The translations under genes were made by a program, and so were the position numbers. Positions 1-10,859 of a DNA stretch of 64,000 nucleotides are shown one piece after another. The stretch is taken from positions 13,491,438 to 13,555,437 of the forward strand of contig NC_044920.1 in NCBI RefSeq assembly GCF_003576645.1, written 5' to 3'. The DNA is from Ipomoea triloba. Its lineage: Eukaryota > Streptophyta > Magnoliopsida > Solanales > Convolvulaceae. Every line of letters starts with the position of its first letter. Within the stretch, counting starts at the first letter, position 1. The notes beneath the pieces are model-generated. The model made no database searches and had not been told where the DNA came from. It saw only the letters and a program-made list of their open reading frames with translations.

Positions 1-262
1 AAGCTTTAGATCAACGCACCTTAAGTTTCAATAAAAACACACCTTAAGTTCTCACGTAAGAACTGACGCACCTTAAACACAGAAACCACGTACCTAAAGA
101 AGGAATGAAAACCACGCACCTTAAGAAGGAAAATCACGCACTTTAAGTTTGACAAATACACAAAATTACCACGTTTTTTTTTAATAATTATTAATCTTGG
201 ATTTTCGTTGATTTTGACAAGATTAAAGACTCTTCTCTCACCACACATCCGCATTTGAACCT
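1..262. repeat. Degenerate ACGCACCTTAAG repeat at the left edge
   Basis: Positions 14-152 hold about seven imperfect copies of a motif like ACGCACCTTAAG, spaced 15-30 bases apart. Such motifs are common in subterminal parts of plant DNA transposons. No protein of recognisable family is encoded. The stretch ends at a CA/TA microsatellite near 262, where similarity to the second copy at 41103 begins. Confidence 0.45.
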
Positions 263-625
263 ACACACACACATGTATGTGTATGTATATGTATTAGGGT
301 TGTGATATGTTTCTATGGTTATCCTTGAATATACAATAAGGCTATTTATACTATTATACTAATGCTTATAATTATTAAGCTACCAAAATTATTCTAATTA
401 TACAAGGTAATGATTAACTGGTATTACATAATTTTCTCGCTCTATTTGAGATTTAATCTACTTATACCATGGCGTACCTATGCTTTCATCTTGTTCCCCA
501 TGAACAAGTACTTGTACGGGTTCTTTTATGAGCTGGATCAAATTGAATCCCTGAAAAATGTGAAACACATGAGTAAAAGCACAAGACTCTAACCACCATG
601 TATTGTTTGGTACTTTTATAAAATT

Positions 626-1140
626 TTATTCAAAGCAAAAAAAAAAAAAATAATAATTTATACCTTTCTTTTGGAACCATGCTCTTGTTTTAGGACAATA
701 TTTCTTATAAAAGAAACACCTAACAACGTTTTGAATTTGACCTGCATGAACTTTCATTGGGCCTTGTTCTTCTTCATTCCTCTTACCTAGTTTGAACTTG
801 TTGCTATTAGAACCATCGTGGAATACGAGATGAACAAAATTATCCTTCATTTTCTTCAGTATCCCTTCCTCTTGATGTAGTAGATGTTTAAGTTCTAAAA
901 ATTCTGCACTTTTTCTTAAGGGTGTTATAGTTCACCTTGAACTGAGCAAACTTTGCTGGCCAGGTGGAAGAAAAATAATAAAGAAGTGTACTAACCAAGA
1001 ATCATTCACTTCCATTCCCAAGCTTATTAACTTTTGTGAAAGATTGGCCATCTCATCGCAATGATCACGGATTGGCTTGGAATTCAACCCATTAAATTTA
1101 TCCACAACATTTCCCGATGCAAAAAGGTTAATCAAAGCTG
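626..1140 (-). pseudogene. Ty1/copia gag relic
   Basis: Two disconnected minus-strand reading frames resemble a copia gag. The piece at 932-1135 carries a helix-rich stretch (HCDEMANLSQKLISLGMEV) like the UBN2 gag domain. The piece at 626-850 ends in a decayed CCHC zinc knuckle followed by CPKTRAWFQKKG, with a knuckle Cys and His missing. Frames are interrupted and no protease, integrase or reverse transcriptase is seen, so this is an old fragment. The same relic occurs at 41504-42030 in the other duplicate, so it predates the duplication. Confidence 0.65.
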
Positions 1141-1971
1141 CAAAAGTTCATACATGTTTACCATTAATGTCTTGAATTAACAATAACAGATTCAAAATTT
1201 TAATAAATAATAAACTTTCAATGAAGTTCAACTTTCGGTAATACTTAAACATACATAACATAATTAATGCCAAAATAAACACAATTTATTGGACAATCAC
1301 AAAATACTTCAGTTAAATAAGTATGCTATCTTTGAATATACATATCACTCTACCTAGATCCATTGATATGTCCATTTAAATGTTAGACTATATGCAATTG
1401 CTCACCTTGGGTAGCAATATAATATATAACTTCAATCATTCATATAACTCACTATATCATTCTTTAAAGACATCCCTTAAATATGAACATTAAAATGTCT
1501 TAATGTTACAACTCACAAGAAACTCACTAATCAAACTTTAATGCCGCAAAATGTTATTGTCAACGAAAAATTTATGCTACATGTGCAATTATCAAGGAAA
1601 CATATAATTTTGCAAATGAGTCACATTTATGTGAAATCATAATACTTATTACAAAAAATTTAATACATATTTAAAATAAATAAATTGTTATTTATAATAG
1701 AGATATTGTTATAATGATCAAAGACACTTTTTATGACCCAAAAATATAATTATAGCTAGGAAGCCATCTCAAGCGATAAAACATGCAACTAAACTATAGT
1801 GACTTTGTCACGATTTACACAAAATATGATGTACTTAGAAGATATGACTTACCTGCATCCATGAATTCTATGAAATTGCAGAAGATACTCCCGTACACGT
1901 ACATTGATTTTCTCCTTAGTGTTGTTCTACTTTCTGAATTTCTCAATAGACATTCTTTCTTTTGTGTTTAA
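1140..1971. other. AT-rich stretch downstream of the HSL3-like gene
   Basis: No gene is recognised here. The sequence is AT-rich and is mirrored at about 42030-43085 in the other duplicate, with small indels and a 155-bp insertion there. Confidence 0.5.
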
Positions 1972-2158
1972 ACCAGAAGGTGGTTCGGGTCTTTCTCCGT
2001 CCATTTAACGGTCTGGCTCCACCTAAGTAATTCTCATTCGCTCTAAGAGGCACAAGAACTAGCTCAAGATAAATTGTCACTTGTGGGTATTGAATCCGGT
2101 TTATCCCGAAGATCGTCCTTACTAAGAAATTCATTTGCCACTTGAATCAACCCTTTGG
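1972..2158 (-). mobile_element. tRNA-derived SINE, family 1 copy A
   Basis: The sequence matches the well-delimited SINE at 37785-37971 along its length (shared blocks such as GGGTCTTTCTCCGTCC and TTGCCACTTGA) but is more diverged. On the minus strand it has an A-box-like stretch near its 5' end and a B-box-like stretch downstream. A matching copy lies at 43086-43270, so it inserted before the segmental duplication. Boundaries are approximate. Confidence 0.7.
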
Positions 2159-2239
2159 ATTAATAGAGATGTTGAATTCGTAGTAAAACAACCCATACTC
2201 AATTTGTCGAGTCCATTCTATCTTCTATATATTTTTAAA

Positions 2240-5200
2240 CTACAACTGGCCTGGCTTTAAACCATCATCTCCATCTTCCAATATCCCCTCACTACTAGAA
2301 CACTTGAGAAGCGGTGAAACATCGCGCTCACTAACACTCATTTCTTTTCCATTTGCTGATTGAGAGCTGCAATCGAGGAGGAACCGCAAGACCTCTCTCA
2401 TGGAGGGTCTTTTAGCAGGATTTGCACCAGTACAGAATATCCCCAGCCTGAATACTCCACACATCTCATCAATGTTCTCTGCCTCCTTTATTTCCTCATC
2501 TAAAGCATCCTCAATGGGGTTTCCTTCTTGAACATAGTATCGCGCCCAGTCAACTAGGCACCAATCCATGTCTCCATCGTTCGGCTCTCTTCCCGTCACC
2601 AGTTCCAGAAGTATCACACCGAAGCTATACACATCAATCTTCTCATTCACTTTTCTAGTGTGTGCATACTCTGGAATAAGCATTAAAGCAGAGGTTTAAT
2701 TAACTTATGAAATTATGAGTAAGACATTACAGAGTTTAAGTAGGGTTGGTTCTAATTCAATCCGGGATGGGGCGAGTTAGGACTTAAAATTTTTTGTCTG
2801 CTAAAATGCAGGTTCACAGGCTTTGCCGGTGCGAGTTGGCGGGCCATGGACCAACTCGCAGGCTTTTCTAAAAAAAATAATACATATATACACTAAGGCC
2901 CTGTTTGGTAAATAATCCCTATCAGCCAATTTTGGCTTATTTGACCACTATTAGTTGGTAAATAATAAGCTTTTTGTAACTCCAAAATGCTAAAATTCAA
3001 AAGGCTACTCAAAGTAGCCTTTTCAATTAGCTTTTTGAGAAAAGAAATTATACCAAACAGCTATCAGCTAACAGCTAATTTATCAAACAACTTTTTACAA
3101 TCAACCAATGTTATCTACAAATCATACCTTCTAACCCAAACAGCCAACCCAATCAGCCAACAGTCATTAACCAAACAGGGCCTAAACATAATTTTATCAA
3201 CATTATCTGTTCTAATTTGTTGATGTAGTTGGTGTATTTTTTTCAAAACTCATCACACTCGACCAAATGTAAATATACACCTTCACTTTTCAATTTTAGT
3301 TTAGTGGTTTAACCCGTTCGATAAACCCGACAATCCACAGTTAGGAGCAATCCAATCTAAAAAAAGCCATTTAGCCCAACAGTGCTTCAGGACTTGCCCA
3401 AAATCTAACGAGTTGGTCCAATTAACATCCCTAGCTAGTTTCAAGTCTTGAAATATAGTGACTTACCAGGAGCTATATAGCCAAAGGAGCCAGCAACTGT
3501 GGACACTATGTTGGGATCTCCATGATTTATCAATGTTCTGGCGAGGCCAAAATCTGCAATCTTGGCATTGAACTCTGAATCTAAAAGAATATTGCTGGAT
3601 TTCACATCTCTATGAACAATTGGTTGTGAGCAATCGTGATGCATATAGGACAACCCTTGAGCAGCTCCAATTGCGATGCGTAGCCTAGTTGGCCAATCCA
3701 GGAATTCGCCGGGTGGTCTTCTTTTTGCATGAAGCCATAGGTCGAGGCTGCGATTTTCCATGTATTCATAAACAAGTAGGTTTGATTCTTCACTTGAAAT
3801 GCAGCACCAGAGCTTCACTATGTTGGAATGACGAATTGTGCCCAGTATCCCAACTTCTGCTTGAAACTCCTTCTCAAGCATCTCATCCAACTTGTGCTTG
3901 CTCCAAATCCTCTTTACAGCAACTTTCTCTCCATTACTCAATGGCACAACATAAACTTTCCCTGATCCACCACTCCCGACCACATTTTCCTCTCTTAAAT
4001 TTGGTATAATGTTTGATTGGTTGAAGCTCAAAGTGTGGAATGATTTGAGCTTCCAATCGCGAGCCAATAATGCTCGTTCTCTTTTCTTGTAACTTCTGAA
4101 CAAATACACCATATATAGAATGATCACTACAAATAAAAATGCTACTGTACTTCCTAGAATGGCAATAACTTTGGCTGAAATCTTGTTGGATTTGTCAGAT
4201 TTTGCCCCACAATCCCTGAGGCCTATTGAGGGCATAGTAGCACAAAGACCAGGATTATTCAAGAAGCTCCTTTGGAAAGCTGCACCTTCAAATTGATCTG
4301 GGACTTTCCCCGAGAAATGATTGGAGGACAGATTGAGTGAAATTGGTTTACGGCCAATTTCAGGTGGTATTTCCCCGGAGAATTGGTTTTCAGACAGGTC
4401 TAGCTGATAAAGGTTTGGTAAAAGACCTAGTGCTGGAGGTATTGTGCCGGAAAGCTGATTTCTACTGCAAGTCAATGTGGACAATGACTTCCAAGATATA
4501 ATATTTTTAGGAAAATTTCCAAAAAGCTTATTCCCATCAAGCTTAAGGACTGATAACGAACTAAGAGCCGTGAGCTCTTGAGGAATTTTACCTGTTAAGA
4601 GATTATTGCTTGCCCTGAAGGTATCTAGCTTGCTCCAAGAAGAGATTTCAGGTGGAATTTCACCCGAAAATCGGTTGTTGCTGATATCAACTAGAGATAA
4701 ATTTGATGCCACCTTTTGTGGAAGCTGACCAGTGAACTGGTTATTGCTAATCACCAACATTGTCAAATTCATAGCTGCCCACAAACCATCAGGAATTGTA
4801 CCAGAAAGATTGTTCCTCTCAACCCTGACCCCTCTCAAGGTGTTGCAATCCTCAAATGATTTCGGTAGCCCACCCGTGAGATTGTTGTCAAAGGCAATCA
4901 TGGAAATCAACACCTTGTTATCACACAAACCATCTGGTAGTGAACCTATAAGATGGTTTGAGGAGACATCAAAAACTGTAAGCTTTGAAAATCGACCAAA
5001 ATCTGGCGGAAGTTCACCTGACAGATTGTTCATGAAGAGTTCAATAGAAGACAATGCTGGCAATCTCCCTAAGCCTACTGGTATTTGGCCTGATAATTGA
5101 TTCATGAACAAGGCCAATCCCTCCAACTTTGCCAGATGTCCGAAATCTTCTGGAATGCTCCCTGTCAGGCTGTTATTAGAAAAATCAATTACCTTCAAAT

Positions 5201-6089
5201 TCAAGGCCATAACTGGGCGAGGAATAGGCCCTGACAACCTGTTCTTGTAGAGGAAAATTGTGGTCAAATTCTTGAGCAGAAACAAGTCATTAGGAATGTT
5301 CCCACTCAAGTCATTTGTATTTAAATCCAGGTACTCTAGAGCTTCCATGGCACTCATATTTTTTGGGATTTTGCCTATCAAATTGGCCTGTTGCATCCAG
5401 AAGATTCTCAGTTTCTTCAACTGGGTAAAACTGGGTGGGATTTCCTGTGGTGAAAACGAATTCCAGCTCAGAACAAGAAATTCAAGATTCAACAAGTTGC
5501 CAATCTCTGAAGGGAATGAGCCATTTGACACCACTCCAGCTAGCTGAAGTTCCTTTAGACCTTTCAGGCCTCCAATTCCAGCTGGAATGCCACCCATGAA
5601 GCCGTTAGAAGAGAGATTAAGAACCTTGAGCTGAGGCGAAAGCTTGCTAATATCATCAGGGATGATGCCACTGAAGCTGTTAAAAGAAAGGTCCAAGTTT
5701 TCAAGGCTGGAACAATTGTAGAGAATTTTAGGAAATGATCCAGGGATATTGTTGTTTTGGAGATCAAGAAGGGTCAGATTTTTCAGGTCGCAGATGGAGG
5801 GTGGGATTGTGTCATTGATAAGTAGCCCACCAAGCTGAATTCCGGTGACCACGCCGTTCCGGCAGGTAATTTCCGGCCATGTACAGTGGTCCGATGATGA
5901 AGTCCAGTGAGAGATATTTGGTGGGTTCGAAAAGTGCTTCTTTATATCAAGAAGAATTGATCTTTCAGAAATGATGCTACTAGTTTGGGACTGGGACTCT
6001 ACATATACATATAAAGGGAAAGTGAAGATAAAGACTGCGAGGACACAGAGGTTGATTTGGGTTGATGATGATAAGGTTTTCATGGGCAT
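2240..6089 (-). CDS. HSL3-like: HSL3-like LRR-XI receptor kinase, left copy
   Basis: Predicted receptor kinase of the plasma membrane, 1017 aa in two exons: 6089-3467 and 2670-2240. The 796-base intron starts GTAAGT, ends TTATTCCAG and splits the codon for E875 (APE motif). The protein has a signal peptide (about 1-31), about 20 LRRs (about 60-615), a membrane helix (about 641-664) and a kinase with GSGGSG (G705), Lys726, HRD (826-828) and DFG (846-848), so an RD kinase. The kinase and the acidic C-tail resemble Arabidopsis HSL3, a receptor for CTNIP peptides; the ligand here is unknown. The ATG at 6089 directly precedes the signal peptide and is conserved in the second copy. The intron carries a MITE. 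No internal stop is seen, so it is probably functional. Confidence 0.93.
2897..3182. mobile_element. Tourist-like MITE in the intron of the left gene
   Basis: This 286-bp element has terminal inverted repeats GGCCCTGTTTGGTAAAT / ACCAAACAGGGCC and is flanked by the 3-bp target duplication TAA (2894-2896 and 3183-3185), typical of PIF/Harbinger MITEs. A second family member, inverted, lies at 16329-16617. The orthologous position in the other duplicate (TAA at 44032-44034) is empty. Confidence 0.92.
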
Positions 6090-7035
6090 TCTGGCACCGA
6101 TTTTGAGGTTTTCTTTTCAGGAAGTATATATGGACTGTCGGTTCTCAAAATTGTGTTGATGAACCTCAAAACCTGTTATTTCTTTCCAGTGTGATGGCCA
6201 TCTTCTTGCAAATAGCCCATTTAGTAGGGCTACATTACACTAGTGGTCTTCCATTGAAGTGGATAAATGGTTAATTATTGGTCTTCCACATTGGAGGTCC
6301 CTCCATTTTGAATGGCTTCGATATGATTATTTTGATAATTGTGTTAGTGGCTCCACTTCTTATTTTTTTCCTCCTGCTGTCTGTTAAATTGGAGAGAGTT
6401 AAATAGAAAATGGACAAAGTGATGGCAATTCTTTGTATCTATCTGCCAGTACTCAGCTGGATGAATACCTTTATGTCCTTTCAGCAAGTTGTTGCGTTTA
6501 AACAATGACATCAATTAGTTGACTAGAGTCAACGGTAGACTTCGTAAACATAATACAGCGTGCGCAATGACTTGCAGTCAACCTGGAAATATAATAATAT
6601 TTTTTAATATAATTTTTGCTGATTGTGTACACATCCTGACATAGTCCCACATTCCACATTGTGACATTGTAACTTTGTAAGGCCTTCCACAATAGTTGTA
6701 ATTTTAGTGTGGTTTTTGAGGAGTTCTTTGTAAGTGTGATTAAGAAAGAGAAAATGAGGTGAAGGAAAAAAAAAATAATAATAAAACAAAATCTAAAACA
6801 GAAAAAATATATAAAATATACATAATCACAAGCCCAACTTCTTCTTCTCTGGGCAGGGCCCACCATTTTCCGACAAAATCCCATACTTGCAGGAAAAAAA
6901 AAATGGCTAAAATCTCATTCTCCCATTTGTGTAAAACGTAACGTGTCAATTTTTTTCTATTAAAATTTGTGCCAAAATAGACTATTGGGATGGGCCTAAT
7001 AGGGATGTCAGGAATGAGTTTTAAAAATGAAACCT
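6090..7035 (-). promoter_or_regulatory. Upstream region of the left HSL3-like gene with W-box cluster
   Basis: Conserved with about 46956-47728 and 50726-50880 of the second copy. It holds a palindromic pair of W-box cores, TTGACT (6519-6524) and AGTCAA (6527-6532), and a third AGTCAA at 6576-6581. W-boxes bind WRKY factors and are common upstream of immune genes, so WRKY control is an inference. About 35-45 bases upstream of the ATG is a TATATA stretch that is shortened in the second copy. The single CCACC at 6860-6864 is the empty target site of the solo LTR present in the other duplicate. Confidence 0.5.
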
Positions 7036-7037
7036 AC

Positions 7038-7390
7038 GGTCACTACTGGAAATATTCGATTTTCGGATCACATTTCTGACCATTTACAAAAATGGTAAAA
7101 AAAAAGTGACATATTTATCCATTTTTCATCGAAAAGTTACACTAAATGTCTAGATGGAAAGAGGTCGAAATTTTTGACTACCTTTTCTTTAGAGGTCGGT
7201 ATTTCCGACCACTCTTGAGGGTGGTCGGAAAGTTTTCTGTTAAATATTTAAATTGATTTTCGTTTTCAACCACCTAGGTGGTTGGAATTTTTTTAAGGGT
7301 TAGACAGTATCATTCCTCATTTCATTTCCACGGCTCAGCTCATCTTCTCACTCTTCCTCTTGCTTCCTTGTCTCTCATAGAGCTTTAAGA
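7038..7390. mobile_element. CACTA-like terminal/subterminal fragment
   Basis: Begins CACTACTGGAAATATTCG, like a CACTA terminus, and continues with inverted GGTCGG / CCGACC motifs (about 7190-7240), as in CACTA subterminal regions. No opposite end is evident. The same fragment lies at about 50900-51250. It ends next to the MITE at 7397. Confidence 0.4.
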
Positions 7391-7396
7391 CTTTAA

Positions 7397-7702
7397 GGGG
7401 TGTTTGGTCTACGGAATCTTAGATTACCTCAGGTAATAGGATTACTTCTAGGAAGGTAATCCGAGATTTTGGGAATGTAAAATTACCTTATGTGTTTGGT
7501 TTGAATTGTTGAATATAATATTATCTTGTTTAGTTTAGGGTTTTATTTTAGGTTATATGAATCAATTTACTATAATCTCCTCAATACACACACACACACA
7601 CACATATTTATTTATTTATATGTATGAATTTTTATCAATGCTTAAATATTAAGAAAAATAAATATATAAATATACACATGTATATTTGATTATATAAACA
7701 TA

Positions 7703-7749
<47 letters not shown>

Positions 7750-7970
7750 AGGATTAGTTAATAAGGACAAAGTTGGAATAATTCAAGATAATTTAAGACT
7801 ACCTAAGAAAATGAGTGTAATCACATTACCATGAAACATTACCGCCACATCAGCTTTGAGGTGATATAACATTACCAGGTAATCTCATAATTTGAACCAA
7901 ACAAGGTAATATAACATTACCGAACTTAGATTACCTAGGTAATCTCAAATGACCTGAACCAAATACCCCC
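7397..7970. mobile_element. Tourist-like MITE, second family, left copy
   Basis: This 574-bp element has inverted ends (GGGGTGTTTGGTC and, on the other strand, GGGGGTATTTGGTTC), followed by GGTAATC-type palindromic blocks. TAA target duplications lie at 7394-7396 and 7971-7973. It contains a TTA microsatellite near 7706-7748 and a CA run. The duplicate is at 51256-51825. Confidence 0.85.
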
Positions 7971-7974
7971 TAAC

Positions 7975-8037
7975 TGTGATACCCCGGATTTAATTCATGC
8001 CTTGAACCCTGGTAATTATTTCTACCGTGTGGTTAAT
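7975..8037 (+). mobile_element. Truncated 5' end of the solo LTR found whole at 51830
   Basis: About 63 bases match the first bases of the LTR at 51830-54360, at the identical insertion point after CTAAC. Similarity stops near 8037, next to a MULE-like end at 8043. The LTR therefore inserted before the segmental duplication, and this copy was later truncated. Confidence 0.75.
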
Positions 8038-8042
8038 ATTAT

Positions 8043-8848
8043 TGGCAAATTATGCTGTGGACCCAGGTCCACCTTGCAAGGTGGACCTAGGTCCAACACT
8101 ACGTCATTTTTGTCTTTTTTTTTTTTTTTTTTTTTTTTAAATTAGTAAACATATTGCTGAATATAGAGTTGTCCAAAAATGTGTGAATGTAGAGGTTTCA
8201 AAGTGTGAATGTAGAGTATAGAAATCGTGAATGTAGATTTATGATGGTGTGAATGTAGAGTTGCCCAGAAATATGTGAATGTGGAGGTTTCAAATTGTGA
8301 ATATGGAGTATAGAAATCGTGAATGCGGAGTTATGCATGTGTGAATTTGTAATAGAGTTAAGAAGTTCTAGCAACTTGTAACCCTAGAATGTGTGAATGT
8401 GGAGTTCTCAAGTTGTGAATGTGGAGTATAGGACCTGTGAATATAGAGTTTTGAATGTGTGAATGCATAACAGTAGTAATATAGTTACTAAACATCTAAT
8501 CCAAAAGGCTAACAAGAGCCAAATTATTACATCCCAAAATGTCTAAGCATAGGTCTACCGACCACGAGTCTAACAAGAGAACATCAAAACTAGCCAAAAG
8601 GAAGGAATGGAGCCAGAAAGCATACAACCGCTCTCACGAGAACGAACTCTACCACATACCTGAAAACACGAGTTACAAACATTAGCGAAGATGCTATGTA
8701 AATTTCATTCCAACATGTAAAACTACATACATATGCTTTGTAATTGATATCCAAAAGTAGGTTTTGAGATTGTGTTTTATATATATATATATATATATAT
8801 CAACTAACCACAATCCATTGTGACCGCAGTCCACCATAAAATTTGCGA
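8043..8848. mobile_element. Non-autonomous MULE-like element with GTGTGAATGTAGAG repeats
   Basis: The ends are imperfect inverted repeats: GCAAATTATGCTGTGGAC on the left, and on the right a stretch whose complement begins GCAAATTTTATGGTGGAC. Inside the left end is a palindrome of AGGTCCACC / GGTGGACCT type. About 8160-8470 holds roughly ten degenerate copies of GTGTGAATGTAGAG. No target duplication or coding sequence was found. The ends resemble those of the large MULE at 13836-28832. Confidence 0.5.
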
Positions 8849-8881
8849 ATTAAAGTGATACATACCACGCTGCTATATAGA

Positions 8882-8938
8882 CTACGGTCCACTAAGGATC
8901 TGCAAGGCTTCTTTCATGGTGGGTCTTTGAGCTGGACT
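8882..8938 (-). pseudogene. Last codons of an HSL3-like kinase fused behind the LRR relic
   Basis: Reading from 8938 down to the stop at 8882-8884, one frame gives a kinase subdomain XI remnant, PAQRPTMKEALQIL, then SGP and a stop. The intact genes have PAKRPSMREVL at this place. It directly abuts the LRR coding sequence at about 8940 but in another frame. The sequence differs from both intact neighbours, so the donor was a different family member or an older copy. Confidence 0.7.
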
Positions 8939-10512
8939 TTCAATGTGGACAATGACTTCCAAGATATAATATTTGAAGGAAAATTTCCAGAAAGCATATT
9001 CCCATCAAGCATAAGGACTGATAAAGATCTAAGAGCCGTGAGTTCTTGAGGAATTTTACCTGTCAAGAGATTATTGCTTGCCCTGAAGGTATCTAGCTTG
9101 CTCCAAGAAGAGATTGCAGATGGAATTTCACCCGAAAATCGGTTGTTGCTGATATCAACTAGAGATAAATTTGATGCCACCTTTTGTGGCAGCTGACCAG
9201 TGAACTGGTTATTGTTAATCAGCAACTCTGTCAAAGGCCCAATTGTCCATAGACCATCCGGAATTGTACCGGAAAGATTGTTTCTCTGAACCCTGACTCC
9301 ACTCATGGTGTTGCAATCCTCAAGTGATTTTGGTAACTCACCCGTGAGATTGTTGTCAAAAGCATAAATGCCATACAATACCTTATTATAACACAAACCA
9401 TCTGGTAGTGATCCTGTAAGATGGTTTGTGGAGACATCAAAAACTTTAAGCTTTGAAAATCGACCTAAATCTGGCGGAAGTTCACCTGACAGATTGTTCA
9501 TGAAGAGTTCAATAGAAGACAGTGCTGGCAGTCTACCTATGCCTACTGGTATTTTCCCTGATAATTGATTCATGAACAAGGCCAAATTTTCCAACTTTAC
9601 CATCTTTCCGAAGTCTTCTGGAATGCTCCCCGTCAAGCAGTTATTAGAAAAATCAATTACATTCAAATTCAATGCCATAACTAGATGGGGAATAGGCCCA
9701 GACAATCTGTTTGTGTAGAGGAAAACCGTGGTCAAATTCTTGAGCAGGAACAAGTCACTTGGAATGTTTCCACTCAAGTCATTTTTGCATAAATCCAGGT
9801 ACTCTAGTGCTTCCATGCTGCTGATATTTTCCGGGATTTTGCCAATCAAGTTGGCCTCTTTCATCCAGAGGTGTCTCAGTTTCTTCAACTGGGTAAAACT
9901 TGGTGGGATTTCCTGTGGTGAGAAACTATTCTGGCTAAGAACAAGAACTTCAAGATTCAGCAGGTTGCCAATCTGTGGAGGGAATGAGCCATTTGTGAAC
10001 AGCTCAGCTAGCTGAAGTTCTTTCAGACCTTTTAGGCCTTCAATTCCAGCTGGAACGCCGCCCACGAACCAGTTAGAAGACAGTTTAAGAACCTGTAGTC
10101 GAGGAAAAAGCAGGCTAATATCATCAGGGATGATGCCACTGAGGTTGTTAAAAGAAAGGTCCAAGTATTCAAGGTTGGAACAATTGTACAGAAATGCAGG
10201 AAATGATCCAGGGATATTGTTGTTGTTGAGATCAAGAAGAGTAAGATGTTTCAGGTCGCAGATGAAGGGTGGGATTGTGTGGTTGATGATTAGCCTGCCA
10301 AGCTGAATTTTGGTGACGACTCCATTCCAGCAGGTGATTCCCAGCCAGGTACAGTGGTCTGATGATGAAGTCCAGTGATGAGAGATGTTTGGTGAGTTCG
10401 AAAAGTGCTTCTTTAAATCAAGAAGAATTGATCTGTCAGGACTGGTTTGGGATTGTCCATGGCAGAGGAAAGTAAAGATGAAGAGTGTGAGGATGCAGAG
10501 GTTGATTGGCAT
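8914..10512 (-). pseudogene. LRR-only derivative of an HSL3-like receptor (532 aa)
   Basis: A continuous frame from the ATG at 10512 encodes a signal peptide (MPINLCILTLFIFTFLCHG) and most of the LRR ectodomain, closely related to both intact receptors. Homology stops near 8940, equivalent to about residue 538 of the left gene. The last LRRs, membrane helix and kinase are missing. The frame ends after a short foreign tail, KVQLKDPP, read from kinase sequence in the wrong frame. An internal deletion of about 2 kb relative to the left gene explains this. If expressed it would be a secreted LRR protein, perhaps a decoy. It is called a pseudogene because the end is accidental, but the frame has no internal stop. 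An upstream in-frame ATG exists at 10635; 10512 was chosen because it sits at the conserved signal peptide. Confidence 0.8.
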
Positions 10513-10746
10513 GGTTGACATGCAATGTGCATACATTGTGTAAGGTATTCTACAATTAAGGATTGCTGGCATGCAAGTCCTTCTATCTTGCTGATATGTT
10601 TTTTTTTGAGGGCACCTTACACATTTTATAAGCAAGGAGACTTGTTTATTAAAAATAAATAAAATTATCTCGCGTCTAAATTCTTACAAATTGACTTGGC
10701 GAAGACCATTATAACTTTTAAAAAGAAAATTCTTATTTACAATTTA

Positions 10747-10850
10747 CTATTCCCTAAAGTCTAAAATTTTAGAGTTTCTATCCTCTATTTGTAAACCATG
10801 ATCTTCATCTTCCAATATCCCCTCACTACTAGACTTTGTGAAGTGAAAGT
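10747..10850 (-). pseudogene. Detached C-terminal tail of an HSL3-like kinase
   Basis: The minus strand encodes SSSEGILEDEDHGL, matching the C-tail SSSEGILEDGDDGL of the intact genes. The expected stop is lost and the frame runs on. Upstream the similarity fades within about 20 bases. It lies 5' of the LRR-only relic in the same orientation, so it is the last trace of a further tandem gene whose body was lost to the insertions that follow. Confidence 0.75.
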
Positions 10851-10859
10851 CACGCTGAT

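Larger units (their letters stand above)
264..8036. repeat. Segmental duplication, left copy
   Basis: This segment matches about 41103-51889 in the same orientation. In order it holds a copia relic, a SINE, the HSL3-like gene and its promoter, a CACTA-like piece, a Tourist-like MITE and the start of a solo LTR. The left breakpoint falls in a CA/TA microsatellite. The right breakpoint falls inside the solo LTR that is complete in the other copy (51830-54360). Copy-specific insertions account for most of the length difference. Similarity was judged by eye and no percentage was computed. Confidence 0.9.

Noticed and set aside
3689..4009. Plus-strand frame opposite the kinase
   Set aside because: A shadow of the conserved kinase coding sequence; the same shadow appears in the second copy.
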